From contig JALRMH010000002.1 in NCBI GenBank assembly GCA_026119935.1, forward strand, positions 1,178,001 to 1,242,000: DNA of 64,000 nucleotides, given 5' to 3'. The DNA comes from Endothia cerciana (lineage: Eukaryota; Ascomycota; Sordariomycetes; Diaporthales; Cryphonectriaceae). Within the stretch, counting starts at the first letter, position 1. Every line of letters starts with the position of its first letter. Below the pieces are notes generated by a model that saw nothing but the letters and a program-made list of their open reading frames with translations, was not told the DNA's origin and made no database searches. Positions 11,696 to 22,323 of the stretch are shown here, one piece after another. The position numbers and the translations under genes were made by a program.

Positions 11696-12256
11696 ATGGC
11701 AACACAATGGAATGGTCCATCCGGGTCCTGGAGACCCACCTTCTCACCTGAGGACGAACAATACATCGCTCTAACCGAGCACCGACAAAAGATAGCTGCC
11801 AAGGAGAGCCACCTCGCCGACCTGAGAAACCTGCTGAACGAAGCACAGCATTCTGGCTCCCAGCTATCAGGCAAATTCAGCGAATTGATGGACTATATCA
11901 GGTTGCAGAAGGACAATCTCACGACAAAGAGGAGTCAGCTCCATAGCGCCGGATCTGACATTGAAGCGGAGCTGCTGGGTGCCGAGCGGGAGCAGCTCAA
12001 GCCGCTGTTGTCTCAATACGTCGGTCGGCAACAGGAGAGAGTGAATGGTGTTGAGGAAGGATTTGAGGTGCTTGAGCAGTGGGCGAGGAGGTTTCAGTCT
12101 CTCTTGCCCACCGCGCTAGGGACCTCTAGGTTGACGACGAGTATCAACCAGAAGATATATTCGGTTGAGCGTTTCTTGGAATGTGAGAGGTTTTTGTTGG
12201 AACAGGCATCGAATGTATTTGTGAGCGATAGCCAGGAGACAGTCGATGGGCATTAG
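11696..12256 (+). CDS. Hypothetical coiled-coil protein, 186 aa
   Basis: Single exon beginning MATQWNGPSGSWRPTFSPED, with a C-to-ATG context (CAACATGGCA) typical of fungal starts. Residues about 25-125 are rich in Glu, Gln, Lys and Leu with heptad-like spacing (HRQKIAAKESHLADLRNLL, LLGAEREQLKPLLSQYVG), predicting one or two coiled-coil helices. There are no membrane segments and no signal peptide. I recognise no family. It is probably a lineage-restricted cytosolic protein. Confidence 0.6.
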   Translation: MATQWNGPSGSWRPTFSPEDEQYIALTEHRQKIAAKESHLADLRNLLNEAQHSGSQLSGKFSELMDYIRLQKDNLTTKRSQLHSAGSDIEAELLGAEREQLKPLLSQYVGRQQERVNGVEEGFEVLEQWARRFQSLLPTALGTSRLTTSINQKIYSVERFLECERFLLEQASNVFVSDSQETVDGH

Positions 12257-13508
12257 GTAGTTCTTTTGGGCTGGCAGTCTGCCACTGTTCCAGAGACTTG
12301 CGCAGCGGGAATGGTTCGAGCCATGTTTGTCAGAGGGCTATGAAACGAGAATACGCCGCATGAGGTGAGCCACTTACAGCCGGAGTCTGTCATGGTACCT
12401 CGGATTTTTTGGAATGAGATAAATCTCAAAACAGTTCACTTCACCATCGGTCGATATGTTCTGCTCTGTAGATCGCTGTCAATGACTCCTGCACAATACA
12501 GGACAAGCATGGAATGACGAGATGGTGTGATCACGGCCATCAACGAGACACGGCTCTGAAATACCGATCAACTCAGGAACAGCTCCAAGCATCTGTAGTG
12601 AATTTCTTAGGAGGCCAGCGATGACAAGGTACTTCTTTAAGACGAGCACAACCATACTATATCACGCTCTTCCTGAAGAATACTCCCGAATTCTGGTATC
12701 AAGACAGGCCCTATAGATGACCCAGATCAAGGAGGGTAGGCCTCTTCCGAATACTGTGAGGCTGAAGCAGGAGACGGCCTGCAGACTGCAGCGCTGCTTG
12801 CGCATGTGAGGTGCAAAACATTGCCAGAAACAGCACGAATGGACGGAACCATGATGGGCTCAAAATCATCCACATGATGAACGAAACCTGTCAATCCATA
12901 TTTTTGGTTTCTCACTGGCCAAAATGATCTTATCAACATCCTCACTGGTGATCCTCAAGGCGGGGCCCCGGATTGACCGTGAAACCCCCCCCCGCCTGCC
13001 CACCAAGTTCAAAAAAAAAAAAATAAGAATTTACCTTTTGGGTGAATCTAGATTGTGCAGGCGCTTAGGTGCAAAGGCTATGGAATGATTCTGTGTCAAA
13101 TCAACCTGGGCTCCACGACTCCGGATGTGCACAAGTCCTGCATGTACGTTGCTTAGAACAGCCACTAAGCAGGGGGCTTTTTAATTTTTAATTTTTGAAA
13201 TTTTATTTTTTCATAGAAACCAGATAAATGTTTAAAGGCTCAAAAAGTCGGCTGAAGCCTCCGAAATGTTCTCCTGCTATAGATAGGTTTGCTTATTCAC
13301 CAGAGGCTCTTAGGTCTTTTCGAATGCTGAGGCAAACGCTTTGAAATCGTTGCTCAGGATTATTCCTATCTGACATCTTCAAATGTCAGATAATCTTTAA
13401 ATAATTATTACTCCCAAGTCTTGAAAAGAGCACCTGTCGAGATGGTAGCAGACTTTAGCTCCAGCGGTCTCGCCTAGTTTATTCTTGCACTTCTTTTCGT
13501 CTTCATAT
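12257..13508. other. Intergenic, AT-rich
   Basis: No supportable gene. Contains homopolymer patches (C and A runs near 12987-13022) and AT-rich sequence at 13170-13420. It leads into the decayed receptor-like gene at 13.5 kb. Confidence 0.55.
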
Positions 13509-14943
13509 GTGGCGCTTTCGTTATATGAGACTTGTGGCGATGAGGATTGCACAACGGCCCTTATATATTGATGATGCCTTTATTGTTTTTGTATATGTGG
13601 ATTAGCTATCCTTTGTGCTGGTGGGCCAGCTGCGTGGTGATCCATGCTACACTTGTTCTTATCGACTAAACATCTGCTATTCACCAACAGGCAAACTCGG
13701 TAGCTCTTTCTAGCGTTGGGATGTGGTATGCTGTTAATGGCCTCGGTAAATATGAATCTCAACTCACACTCTACGAGCAAGCTGCAGCAGCAAAGGTTCA
13801 TGTTTCCTTCACGCATCACTACCCTGACCATTGTACAAGCTAACACATTCAGGGCCAGTTTCTGTTCACAGCTTATATTTGCTGGCTTCTTGGCAGCGTC
13901 TTCTACAAACTGGCCATACTCGCATTCTACATCCGTATCATTTTGACATATAAATTTTTTTTTTTATGGTGGTCTAACCTGGTTTTCGCCCTTGTCGTCG
14001 GGTACGGTATTGCCTTCTTTGGTATCTATATGAGTATGTCAGATGCCTGGCCTGGGCATCCTCCTTTTGCAGAATCCAACCTGACAGCCAGGGTTGCGAG
14101 ATGTATCTGAACGCTGAGTCGGCCTCGTGAAAAGACTCGAGGGGCAGCTGCTGCTGTTCTCTGGTGTCATCAGTTTTGCATGACGAGATAGTTGCTGACA
14201 CTTGCCCACAGCGGACTGCGAACCCATCGACTACATAAGTGTGGCATCCAACCCCTGGTGGCCATTGTAGGGACGGCACAGTAAGCGATTATTCTACATT
14301 AGCCATTAACATGTTCCTGGACCTCCTCATCTTCACTCTGGCAACTTGAACTACCTTCCAGAAAGAAATTTGTGGTTACGATTATGTTCAGCATGGGTCT
14401 TGCGTAAGTCCTTCACCGTCTGATCTGAAGAGGCAATCTGATTACTCGGTTGTCAAAGTCTCTACGTACAGGAAATATCCATAGCTATGGCTGACTATCA
14501 GGCAGGACTATTGCTGCCATGATATGGTGGGTCATATGGACTAAGAAGTAATTATAGATCCAGCCCGGACTTCACGAGTTACTCCACCTTCATCATCATC
14601 CCGGGAAATGCCAAGCTATGGCTCGGCATCATCACAGCCAACATCCTTACCCTCGCGCCGCTGTTCCGACCGACGATGTTTGCCGGAACCACTGCCCCCG
14701 AGAAGTCCTCCACAGCAACAAGACCTTCAGGGAGCCACAGGCCGATCCCACTCAACACCCTACACAGCAAGAACAAGACGGACGGGCGGATCCGGCTACA
14801 AGAGAATGTACGACAGCCAGGACATGTTTCTCTTGGAATCCGAGGTCGACAGCGATAACCGCTTCTGGAATGTTACCGGCCGGGGGGTGTCAGCCGTCAC
14901 GGCGGAGTGCTCCTTTCGACCCGAGGGCCCAGCAGCAAGGTAA
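13509..14943 (+). pseudogene. Decayed rhodopsin-domain (PTH11-related) integral membrane protein
   Basis: Successive + strand segments match, in order, the layout of the large fungal rhodopsin-domain family. They are a block with RPLYIDDAFIVF (13.55 kb), GLGKYESQLTLYEQ (13.75 kb), FLFTAYICWLLGSVFYKLAI then AFYIRI (13.87 kb), NLVFALVVGYGIAFFGIY (13.98 kb), a DCEP segment (14.21 kb), NMFLDLLIFTLA (14.31 kb), KKFVVTIMFSMGLA (14.38 kb) and STFIIIPGNAKLWLGIITAN ending LAPLFRPTM (14.6 kb). One plausible intron with a GCTAACAC branch site separates the second and third blocks. The gene looks broken: an in-frame stop after FIVFVYVD, a stop after FTLAT, a frame change before KKFVV, and another frame change in the C-terminal tail. 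Additional short introns could rescue part of this, so it could be a poorly modelled live gene. Confidence 0.55.
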
Positions 14944-16187
14944 TTATAGTATCAGTGCCAGACGCGATCAATGTCCAGACAAATATTCGGACGTGATGGA
15001 TGCGGGGTTCGTTGAGATCGCAATGCTGAAGACATTGCCCTTTTTTTTGGTATCATGCTGCTTGTCAGATTGTGTAGAGTACACATTTTGTTCATTCTTG
15101 TCCTTTGTATGTGACTTGAATAACCAGAGGCGGCAGACGTACCGGCTTAGGTTGACGGATACAAAATGTATACCTAGGTAGTCGAGCATCACAACACAAC
15201 TTGCAATACGGGTGCAGGGTAAATGTATTCTTCGTGACAGCTGGCTCTAATCAAATTAAAGCCGTGAGCCCCAAGTTTCAGCCTTCTGTGTGAGCCCCGG
15301 ACCCCCTTCCCCAGGTCCCTGCCAGAACCGGTATTGGGAATGATCCTACCTAGAATGAAACGCTTATGACAAGCGGATGCACTATCACCGGCTGGCAAGA
15401 ACATGCTCATAGAGTTCCAAGAGTACCTGCTCGTGACTTGAGCACCGTGGGAAATCCCCAACCCTAGGGCTAATTATGGTGGATGGCGGAAGATGGAGCA
15501 CCACAGTCGGCATTTGGCTATGCTACAGGAAACTATGAGAGTCCTAAGCAGGCCTTTGAACTCAAAAGATTCAGAATGAAGAGTTCCGGAGGTGTGACGA
15601 ATGGTGCAAGACCATCGGTATATCCAGCTTTTGCACTGATCTCCTTGGTGGTGAAATTGTTGACTGCTTACTCCTTCGTATACGGGTCCTTCAAGGGACG
15701 ACCTTCTACTGTTTTGCTGCTTTTTGTGATTAGCTCTGATTTAAGGACGCATTTCCTGACGAGGTCAAGCCTTTGGCCAAGGCCAAATATCATGCAAAAG
15801 GAAAAGACAAAAAAAAGCCTTAGCTACTGGTGGGACAATGTAAACAGTTGGGCGGAAATGTGATAAAGGCTGTGGCTGCACCTCACTTCGACATCAGAAC
15901 CACTTCAGGTTCTTCTTGGTTTCCACTCAAGGCGAGCGTTGCGCAGGTGAGCTTCCAACTATTTAATTTCTCCCTGTACGTCTGGAACCTACTTCCTTCA
16001 TTGCCCCCGCCTGCAGCTCAGATCAGTGCAGGCTTTCAACCGAGCTCTTTTCCTACCTGGCCTTCATCTCCCCACCACTACCTCCATGTGCCAGTTGAAT
16101 GACCGCGCCTGCAACCTGTTCACCTGTCATTCACTGCCGTCGAAAACTTGTTCACCAACAACATCAGCATCTTTAGGAGAAGCCAGA
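14944..16187. other. Intergenic region
   Basis: An open frame of 126 codons at 15483-15863 has no recognisable motif and is not called. Several pyrimidine-rich patches lie at 15.95-16.15 kb, just before the next gene, and fit a fungal promoter and 5' UTR. Confidence 0.5.
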
Positions 16188-16888
16188 ATGCCCTACACAC
16201 AGTCTCGCAGCAACCTCCTCTACCACCTAGAGGAGGAGATGAAGGAGATGGACCAGAAGATGTTCAAGCTGTGGCGGGGCAGCGTCAAGGCCACGCGCCA
16301 GCGCCGCGCCCACAGGAACTACTACGCCCATCTCGTCAAGAAGATCAACCAGTACAACAAGGCCAAGTCGGCCTACCAGGTGGACATGTACAGTAAGTGA
16401 CCTGATCTCCTCACCACCACCGACGCAGCCCCCATCGCCGTCCGCACCCGCCCCTCCCCTCCCCCCCCTCAAACAGCCTCGACTGGCCTTGTGGAGCACC
16501 CGATACCTACCTACCTGAATGGCGTTGACGGGCAACTGACCAGCCGCCTGGGACAGACGGCGTCATGTCCGGCGACGAGAAGCGCATCGAGAGGGCCGAC
16601 GGCAGGCTGCGGAGGGCCACCCACGAGCAGCACGAGGTCCAGGTGGAGCTCTCGGGCCGCTTCAGGGGCCTCGCCCTGTCGGTGAAGCGGGAGGCCGAGT
16701 TCAGGGAGGCCATCCGCGAGCTGCGCGGCAAGATGGCGCTCAAGGAGGAGGAGATCCACCGCCTGCGCCCCTGCGAGAAGCTCCTGTGCGGCCACTGCCG
16801 GGACAGGAAGGAGGGGCTGGAGCGCCAGGAGCAGTTCGAGAGGCTCATGGGCCGGGTCGTGGGCAGGCTCAGGCGCGTGCGCATCTGA
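16188..16888 (+). CDS. Hypothetical coiled-coil protein with CxxC pair, 178 aa
   Basis: Two exons, 16188-16392 and 16557-16888. The 164-nt intron has a GTAAGT donor and a GGACAG acceptor, and the joined frame is exact. The protein starts MPYTQSRSNLLYHLEEEMKE. It is nearly all charged helix (Glu, Arg, Lys, Gln), which suggests a continuous coiled coil, and near the C terminus has C-x6-C-x2-C (CEKLLCGHC region, around residues 141-149) that could bind a metal or be incidental. No signal peptide or membrane segment is visible. No family is recognised. It is convergent with the secreted protein gene on the minus strand, only 167 nt away. Confidence 0.6.
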
Positions 16889-17055
16889 GGAGGGGCTGGC
16901 GTCCAGCAGTCGGGAGACGGCCTGCAGGGCTTCATCTTGGACAGGACGGACACGATGGTTTGGCAACGAGAAGGGTGGATGAAGAAGTGTGGTCATACAA
17001 GGTTCTAGGGCCGTTTGTTTCTAAGCCCCATCTGTCTAGAGGGGAGGGAGGGCCA

Positions 17056-19942
17056 TCACGACGGTACGATACTGACAGAGACGGGGCCAGAACCGAGAGG
17101 AATCTGCCATCCCAGCCGTGCCTCCGTGACGCCCGCTCCAGTGACCACATATCCAGCACCCCCATCCTCACGACTCAGCCACATCACCGTCGAGTTCGTC
17201 GTCGGGACATTGTCCAGCTGACCCAGCGTGACGACCAGGGAAGCATTCCCCGTCGTATACGCAAGGCTCTCGATTGCACCGGCATCAACCTCGACCAGCA
17301 GCCCGATCAGCCCCACGAACACCTTCCTCCTCGCAACATCCCTCGGGCTGACGGTGACCGTCCCCGCGCCGTCATCCTCCAGCAGCCCGCCGTACGCGAC
17401 CAGGCTGCCCAGCTCCTCGTCCCATGCCAGATACGTGCCCGTGCCCATGATGAGCCCGCTGTGGTTCGGGCCGTAGTCCCCGCTGTACGCGTCCCACTCC
17501 AGCGTCTCGGGCCACGAGTGGAATGCGGCAGACGCGCAGCCGTCGTCGCGGATGTTCGACAGCGGCCCGTTCATGCCGCCGTACCCGATGCGCAGGAGGT
17601 ACGTGTCGTTGGGGTTGCTGCGGAAGGCGGACAGGGCGACGAGGCTGTTGAGCCCGGAGCCGTAGTGGTGGATCTGGCGCTCTATGCGCTCGAGCTTTCC
17701 GCCGTACCTGGGGAGCGAATGGATCAGTCATCACGCTTGAAACCCGAGGAGAGAGGCATGGGCGATCGCGGGGGTTGGGGGGCGGGGAGAAGAAACAGGG
17801 CCGGGGGATGAAGGGGGGGGGGAGGGGAGGGGAGGGGAGGAAGGAATGCCAGCCAGGAGGAGAAGAAGTAGCTTACACGAAGTCCCAGTAGCGTCTCGCG
17901 TTGCCGTTCCAGCCCCAATGGGCTACCGTGGGCTGGAAGCCCAGCACCGTCCCCAGCGTCTTCTCTGCCGTGGAGTTGTAGCCGAAGTACTTGGACCAGT
18001 AGTACACCCCCTCCTGCCCCGTCGAGTCCCAAGCCATCTCGCTGCCGAACGGGTCCTCCATCGTGCTCCAGAGGTCCGCCCTGGCGCGCATCTTGGCCTC
18101 GAGGGCGCCGGCCTGCTCCGTCCAGCCCTCCCGGTTCAGGTCCTTCAGGAGCTCGCCGAACACTGTCTCCCCCATCAGCCCGTCCGTCGAGTACCCGACC
18201 AGCCAGCTCCCATCGTCATCCTGCGCCATGGCGGACATGACCGTGCTGTAGCTCTGGTTCAGGTACCAGTCCCACCCCTGCCGCGTCAGGATGCCCTCGT
18301 ACGCCCTCCCCGCGCGGTACAGGGCCCAGTAGCTCGCCGTGACGTGGACGTAGTCATAGGCCCGGTCGGTGGCGTACGCCTCGTCCTCGGTCCACGACTC
18401 CCACGTCGTCCAGTCGATCTCGCCCGAGTAGGGGTAGCCGGCCAGGCCGTAGTAGAAAATGCTCTTTCGCACCGCGTACGTGCCGTTCTCGGGCGGCTGA
18501 AGGGTCCTGAACAGGACCTGCGCGGCGAAGTCCTCGAGCTTGGCGACCTCGCCGGCGTCGGGCCGCGCGGCCTGCTTCATGCTGGCGGCGAGGAAGGAGC
18601 CGGCGCCGGCCTCGTCGGAGAGCCCCGCGATCCAGACGCGCATGTCCTGCAGGACGGGGGCTTTGGCGCTGTAGTCGTAGGAGATGACGGAGGGGGCCCG
18701 GCCGAAGGGGTCGGAGGTGTTGGTGTAGTACTGCTCGGTGGTGAGGAAGCTGCCGAGCGCGGCGATATGGTCGGGGCCGGACCTGACGGCGTAGTAGTGG
18801 ACGGTCTGGACCTGGCCGCCCGTGTAGGTGATGGTGAGGCGGGCGCGGCCGAAGGCGCTGGGGGAAGGGGCGACGTCGTACTGGCCGCCGGAGGCCTGGC
18901 TCACGGTGAGGGCGCCGGCCGGGTCGACGGTTATGTTGGCGACGTCGCCGGCGGATCCGGGGTTGACGAGGAGCTGGCCCGTGAGGTCCGCCGGGAGGAT
19001 AAAGCCGGGGATGCCCCGCGCGTACGGTACGCCCTGCGCCTGGACCTCGTCATCGATGGTCCTGATCCCGCCCTCGGCCAGGGAGAACTTGAGCCCAAAC
19101 GTCAGGGCCTCACCCGGCCCCAGGACCCTTGAAGAGGGCGTGTTCCACGGCAGGCTCGCGTTCCACTCCTTCTCCGCCCACGCCTCGGTCAGGGTCTGCC
19201 ACTCGTAGAGGCCCTCGAAGGTCTGGCTCGCGTAGGCCGTGCTGTCGTAGTACGGCTCGTCGAGGTTGCGATAGGCCTCCATGGGCGTGTTCCCGAGCGG
19301 CGTGACGACCAGGGCGGCGCCGTTCCCGCTGATGGGCGAGACGCGGATGTAGCCGGCGTGCATGCCGATGTAGGGATCCGAGAGGACGCAGTACTCCTGC
19401 GCCTCCTCGGCGGTGTAGTTGGTGAAGATGCTGTTGAACTCGGCCGGGAAGCCCAGGCTGCCGAGCTCGATGGACGTATCCGCGGCGTTTGTGAGGGTGA
19501 AGGAGAGCCCGAGGTCCCCGTCCACATCGAGCCACTGCCTCGTCACGCCCAGGTCCGAGGTATTGGACGGGAGGGTCGCTGCCATGTCCGAAGCCGCGAG
19601 GACAGTACTGTTGCTGGAGGCGGACAGGGCGGCCACGGGCTGCCGTGCCTGTGAGGAGTCCCCGTCGATCCAGGCCGTGCTGCCGACAGCCCTGTACCGG
19701 AACGTGACATCCCCCCAGTGATACTGGCCGTCTCCTGCGCGGACCGGGAGGTAGTGCAGGGGCAAAAAGTCGAAGGTCCCGCCCGAGGCCCTGAGAGATA
19801 CCAGCACCTGCGCATCCCTGACAAGCTCGAGGTCGAAGTTGCTGGTGCTCAGATTCAGGAGGCCACCGCCCAGCCCGAGGGTGTCACCCTGAGCGGTGGC
19901 CGTCAGCGCGAGCCCGGCGATGAGCACGAGGAATGTCAACAT
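17056..19942 (-). CDS. Large secreted DUF5695-type protein (putative carbohydrate-active)
   Basis: Two exons on the minus strand, 19942-17877 and 17707-17056, with a GTAAGC donor and CCCCAG acceptor; the joined frame gives 905 aa. The N terminus is a signal peptide (MLTFLVLIAGLALTATAQG). The opening GLGGGLLNLSTSNFDLELVR, then FDFLPLHYLP, GQYHWGDVTFRYR, FPAEFNSIFTNYTAEEAQEY and the DPYIGMHAGYIRVSP segment, resemble what I know as DUF5695-type fungal proteins, often labelled loosely as family 43 glycoside hydrolases. The C-terminal half is rich in aromatic-helix motifs, consistent with an alpha/alpha barrel. There are several N-glycosylation sequons. It is probably an extracellular polysaccharide-active protein, but substrate and catalytic residues cannot be assigned. 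It is transcribed divergently from lipoyl synthase. Confidence 0.8.
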
Positions 19943-20929
19943 GATGAGGGTGTGCTATCCTGCGTCGACCCCCAGCCGCAGCTGGCTGCTGCGCACAAGG
20001 CGAGCGAGGTGTCTACGGGGCGCCGCCGTTATTTATCTCATCTCGTCCTCTTTGACGTTCACACATCCCCACCGGCCCCCTCCCTCATCCATCCTCCCGC
20101 GATGTGATGATATCCCACTATTGGTGGTAAATCGGGAGGACCTCTCCCGAGTGGTACTATGTAAATTCCACAGCACGCTCTACCACGCGCAGGGTAGCAC
20201 TGGTGCGAGGGGCGGTGGCAGGGCGAGCCGGTTCGTGTGGGGCCGGCCTGCATCATCTCCAAGAAGCCTGTTCCCGGATGAGCGACTGCGAAGGATGGTG
20301 ATGTATGCATGGGTGTGCGGGTAGTTGCAGAGATTAACCATCCCCTGAGAGCCGCGAGCCCAATACTACCTGCCTCGAACAGCAAGGCAACACTTACTAG
20401 CCTACCATGGCTGTCATGCGAAATACCTCGAGGGGGAGATAGTGGGTGCTGATCCTGTAGGTTGGGCCCACCCTCTACGTCCTGGGTAACATAGTAACAG
20501 TTCCATATTGTGTGTAACCCCGAGGCTTTACACGAGAGATGGCCTGGTCTCCCTCGACGCGAAAGCGCGCAGGGTAGGACCGGCAAGCTGGAGGCCCCGT
20601 CTTGGGTCGCGAGAAATGGGCGATGGGGCTCCCGTAGTAAATATGTAGATAGCAGATATGCAGTATACTATGTAAACTTAGTAGTTGAGCCGCTTAGTAA
20701 TCAGCCTGGGGCGGCAACGGACGGCCCACGCACCAAAAAGCGGGTACTGTCGGGATCTTTACGCGGTACAACTTTATTATTTCGCATGCCGGTCCCGGGG
20801 GCGAGGTCTCGGAGCCTTTTCCATCAACACAGCATAGCATCCGCCCTCAGTCTTACGGCATCTCCTCAGGCAACGGTCGATGGTGTGTCGGCGATATCCC
20901 CCCAGCCACCACCGCGTCGGCAGGATAGC
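19943..20929. promoter_or_regulatory. Divergent intergenic region between the DUF5695-type gene and lipoyl synthase
   Basis: About 990 nt separating two divergently transcribed genes, so it must contain both promoters. An open frame runs through part of it into the lipoyl synthase frame from 20510, but it is not protein-like upstream of 20930. No specific factor site is claimed. Confidence 0.5.
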
Positions 20930-22323
20930 ATGGCGTCACCAGTGTCATCACTACGCCGCGCAGAGGCGCCACTGCGGCGCTCCCTGTCGCGAGCAATCGC
21001 TGCGGGCACTCGGTCCTACGCCACCATCCCAACAGGCTCGGAGCCCCCGGCGGCATCACGGAAGCCCATAACCACACCCTCCTCGTCCTCGTCCTCGTCC
21101 CCGTCCTCTTCCTCGGGAGCAGGCGCCCGCGCCCGCCCGACCTACTTCAAGGACGACATCACCCTCGCCTCCCTGGACTCCTTCCTCTCCAGGCCCGAAG
21201 ACCCCCTCGCCGGCCCAGAGGCCTACGAGCTGCGCACCGTCGAGGTCGGGCCCACCGGCCGCAGGAAGACCATCACCCGCCTCCCCGAGTGGCTCAAGAC
21301 GCCCATACCCTCCCCCGGCGCCAACTCCAACTTCGGCAAGATCAAGGCCGACCTCCGCGGCCTCGGCCTCCACACCGTCTGCGAGGAGGCCCGCTGCCCC
21401 AACATCGGCGAGTGCTGGGGCGGCGACAACAAGAACGCCGCCACCGCCACCATCATGCTCATGGGCGACACCTGCACGCGGGGCTGCCGCTTCTGCAGCG
21501 TCAAGACGAACCGCAGGCCGCAGCCCCTCGACCCCCACGAGCCCGAGAACACGGCCGAGGCGCTGGCGAGGTGGGGCCTGGGCTACGTGGTGCTGACGAG
21601 CGTGGACCGGGACGATCTCGCCGACGGGGGCGCGAGGCATTTCGCCGACACCATCCGGAGGATCAAGAGCAAGAAGCCCACCCTGCTGGTCGAGGCCCTG
21701 ACGGGGGACTTCATGGGCGACCTCGAGATGGTCAAGATCGTGGCCGAGAGCGGGCTGGACGTGTACGCGCACAACGTCGAGACGGTGGAGGGGCTGACGC
21801 CCTACGTCAGGGACCGGAGGGCCACCTTCAGGCAGAGCCTGAACGTCCTGGGCGAGGTCAAGAGGCTGAAGGGTGACGATATCATCACCAAGACCAGCAT
21901 CATGCTGGGCCTCGGCGAGATGGAGGGCGAGCTCTGGGAGACGCTGAGAGGTAGGTCCACCCACTCCCCTCTCCCCCCAACCCGCCCACGAGAGGGGTCC
22001 CTTGCTGACTGTCCTTACCTGCAGAGCTGAGGAAGGTCGGTGTCGATGTCGTCACCTTCGGCCAGTATATGCGCCCGACCAAGCGCCACCTCAAGGTCGA
22101 GAAGTACGTCACGCCTGACGAGTTCGAGCTGTGGCGACAGAGGGCCCTGGACCTGGGCTTCCTCTACTGCGCCAGCGGGCCCCTGGTGCGGTCATCGTAC
22201 AAGGCCGGCGAGGCTTTCATCGAGAACGTCCTCCGGAAGAGGGCAGGAGAGAAGGCCGTGGCCGCAGCTCGGGGGCTGGACGGGGCTGTCGCCTTGGGGC
22301 AGGATAAGACGAGCTCGCTGTGA
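20930..22323 (+). CDS. LIP5: Lipoyl synthase, mitochondrial
   Basis: Two exons, 20930-21950 and 22025-22323, with a GTAGGT donor and CTGCAG acceptor; 439 aa. It is a radical-SAM enzyme inserting two sulfurs into octanoyl groups on E2 subunits and the glycine cleavage H protein. The auxiliary-cluster motif is CEEARCPNIGEC and the radical-SAM cysteines are C182, C186 and C189 in TCTRGCRFCSVKT. The C-terminal RSSYKAGE carries the conserved serine. The N terminus is Arg/Ser/Ala-rich without acidic residues (MASPVSSLRRAEAPLRRSLS), a mitochondrial targeting sequence, then a Ser/Pro linker at about residues 50-65. The start is placed at 20930 because the presequence begins there; an upstream in-frame extension to 20510 is implausible. 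The product supports the glycine cleavage system whose P-protein is encoded at 35.6-38.9 kb. Confidence 0.95.

Noticed and set aside
15483..15863. 126-codon + ORF with a hydrophobic stretch
   Set aside because: Could be coding but no family or splice context supports it; composition is not convincing.
16786..17811. 341-codon + frame spanning the convergent 3' ends
   Set aside because: Overlaps two well-supported genes in different frames and has no domain.
17846..19132. 428-codon + frame antisense to the DUF5695-type gene
   Set aside because: Arg/Val/Gly-rich shadow of a GC-rich gene; no motif.
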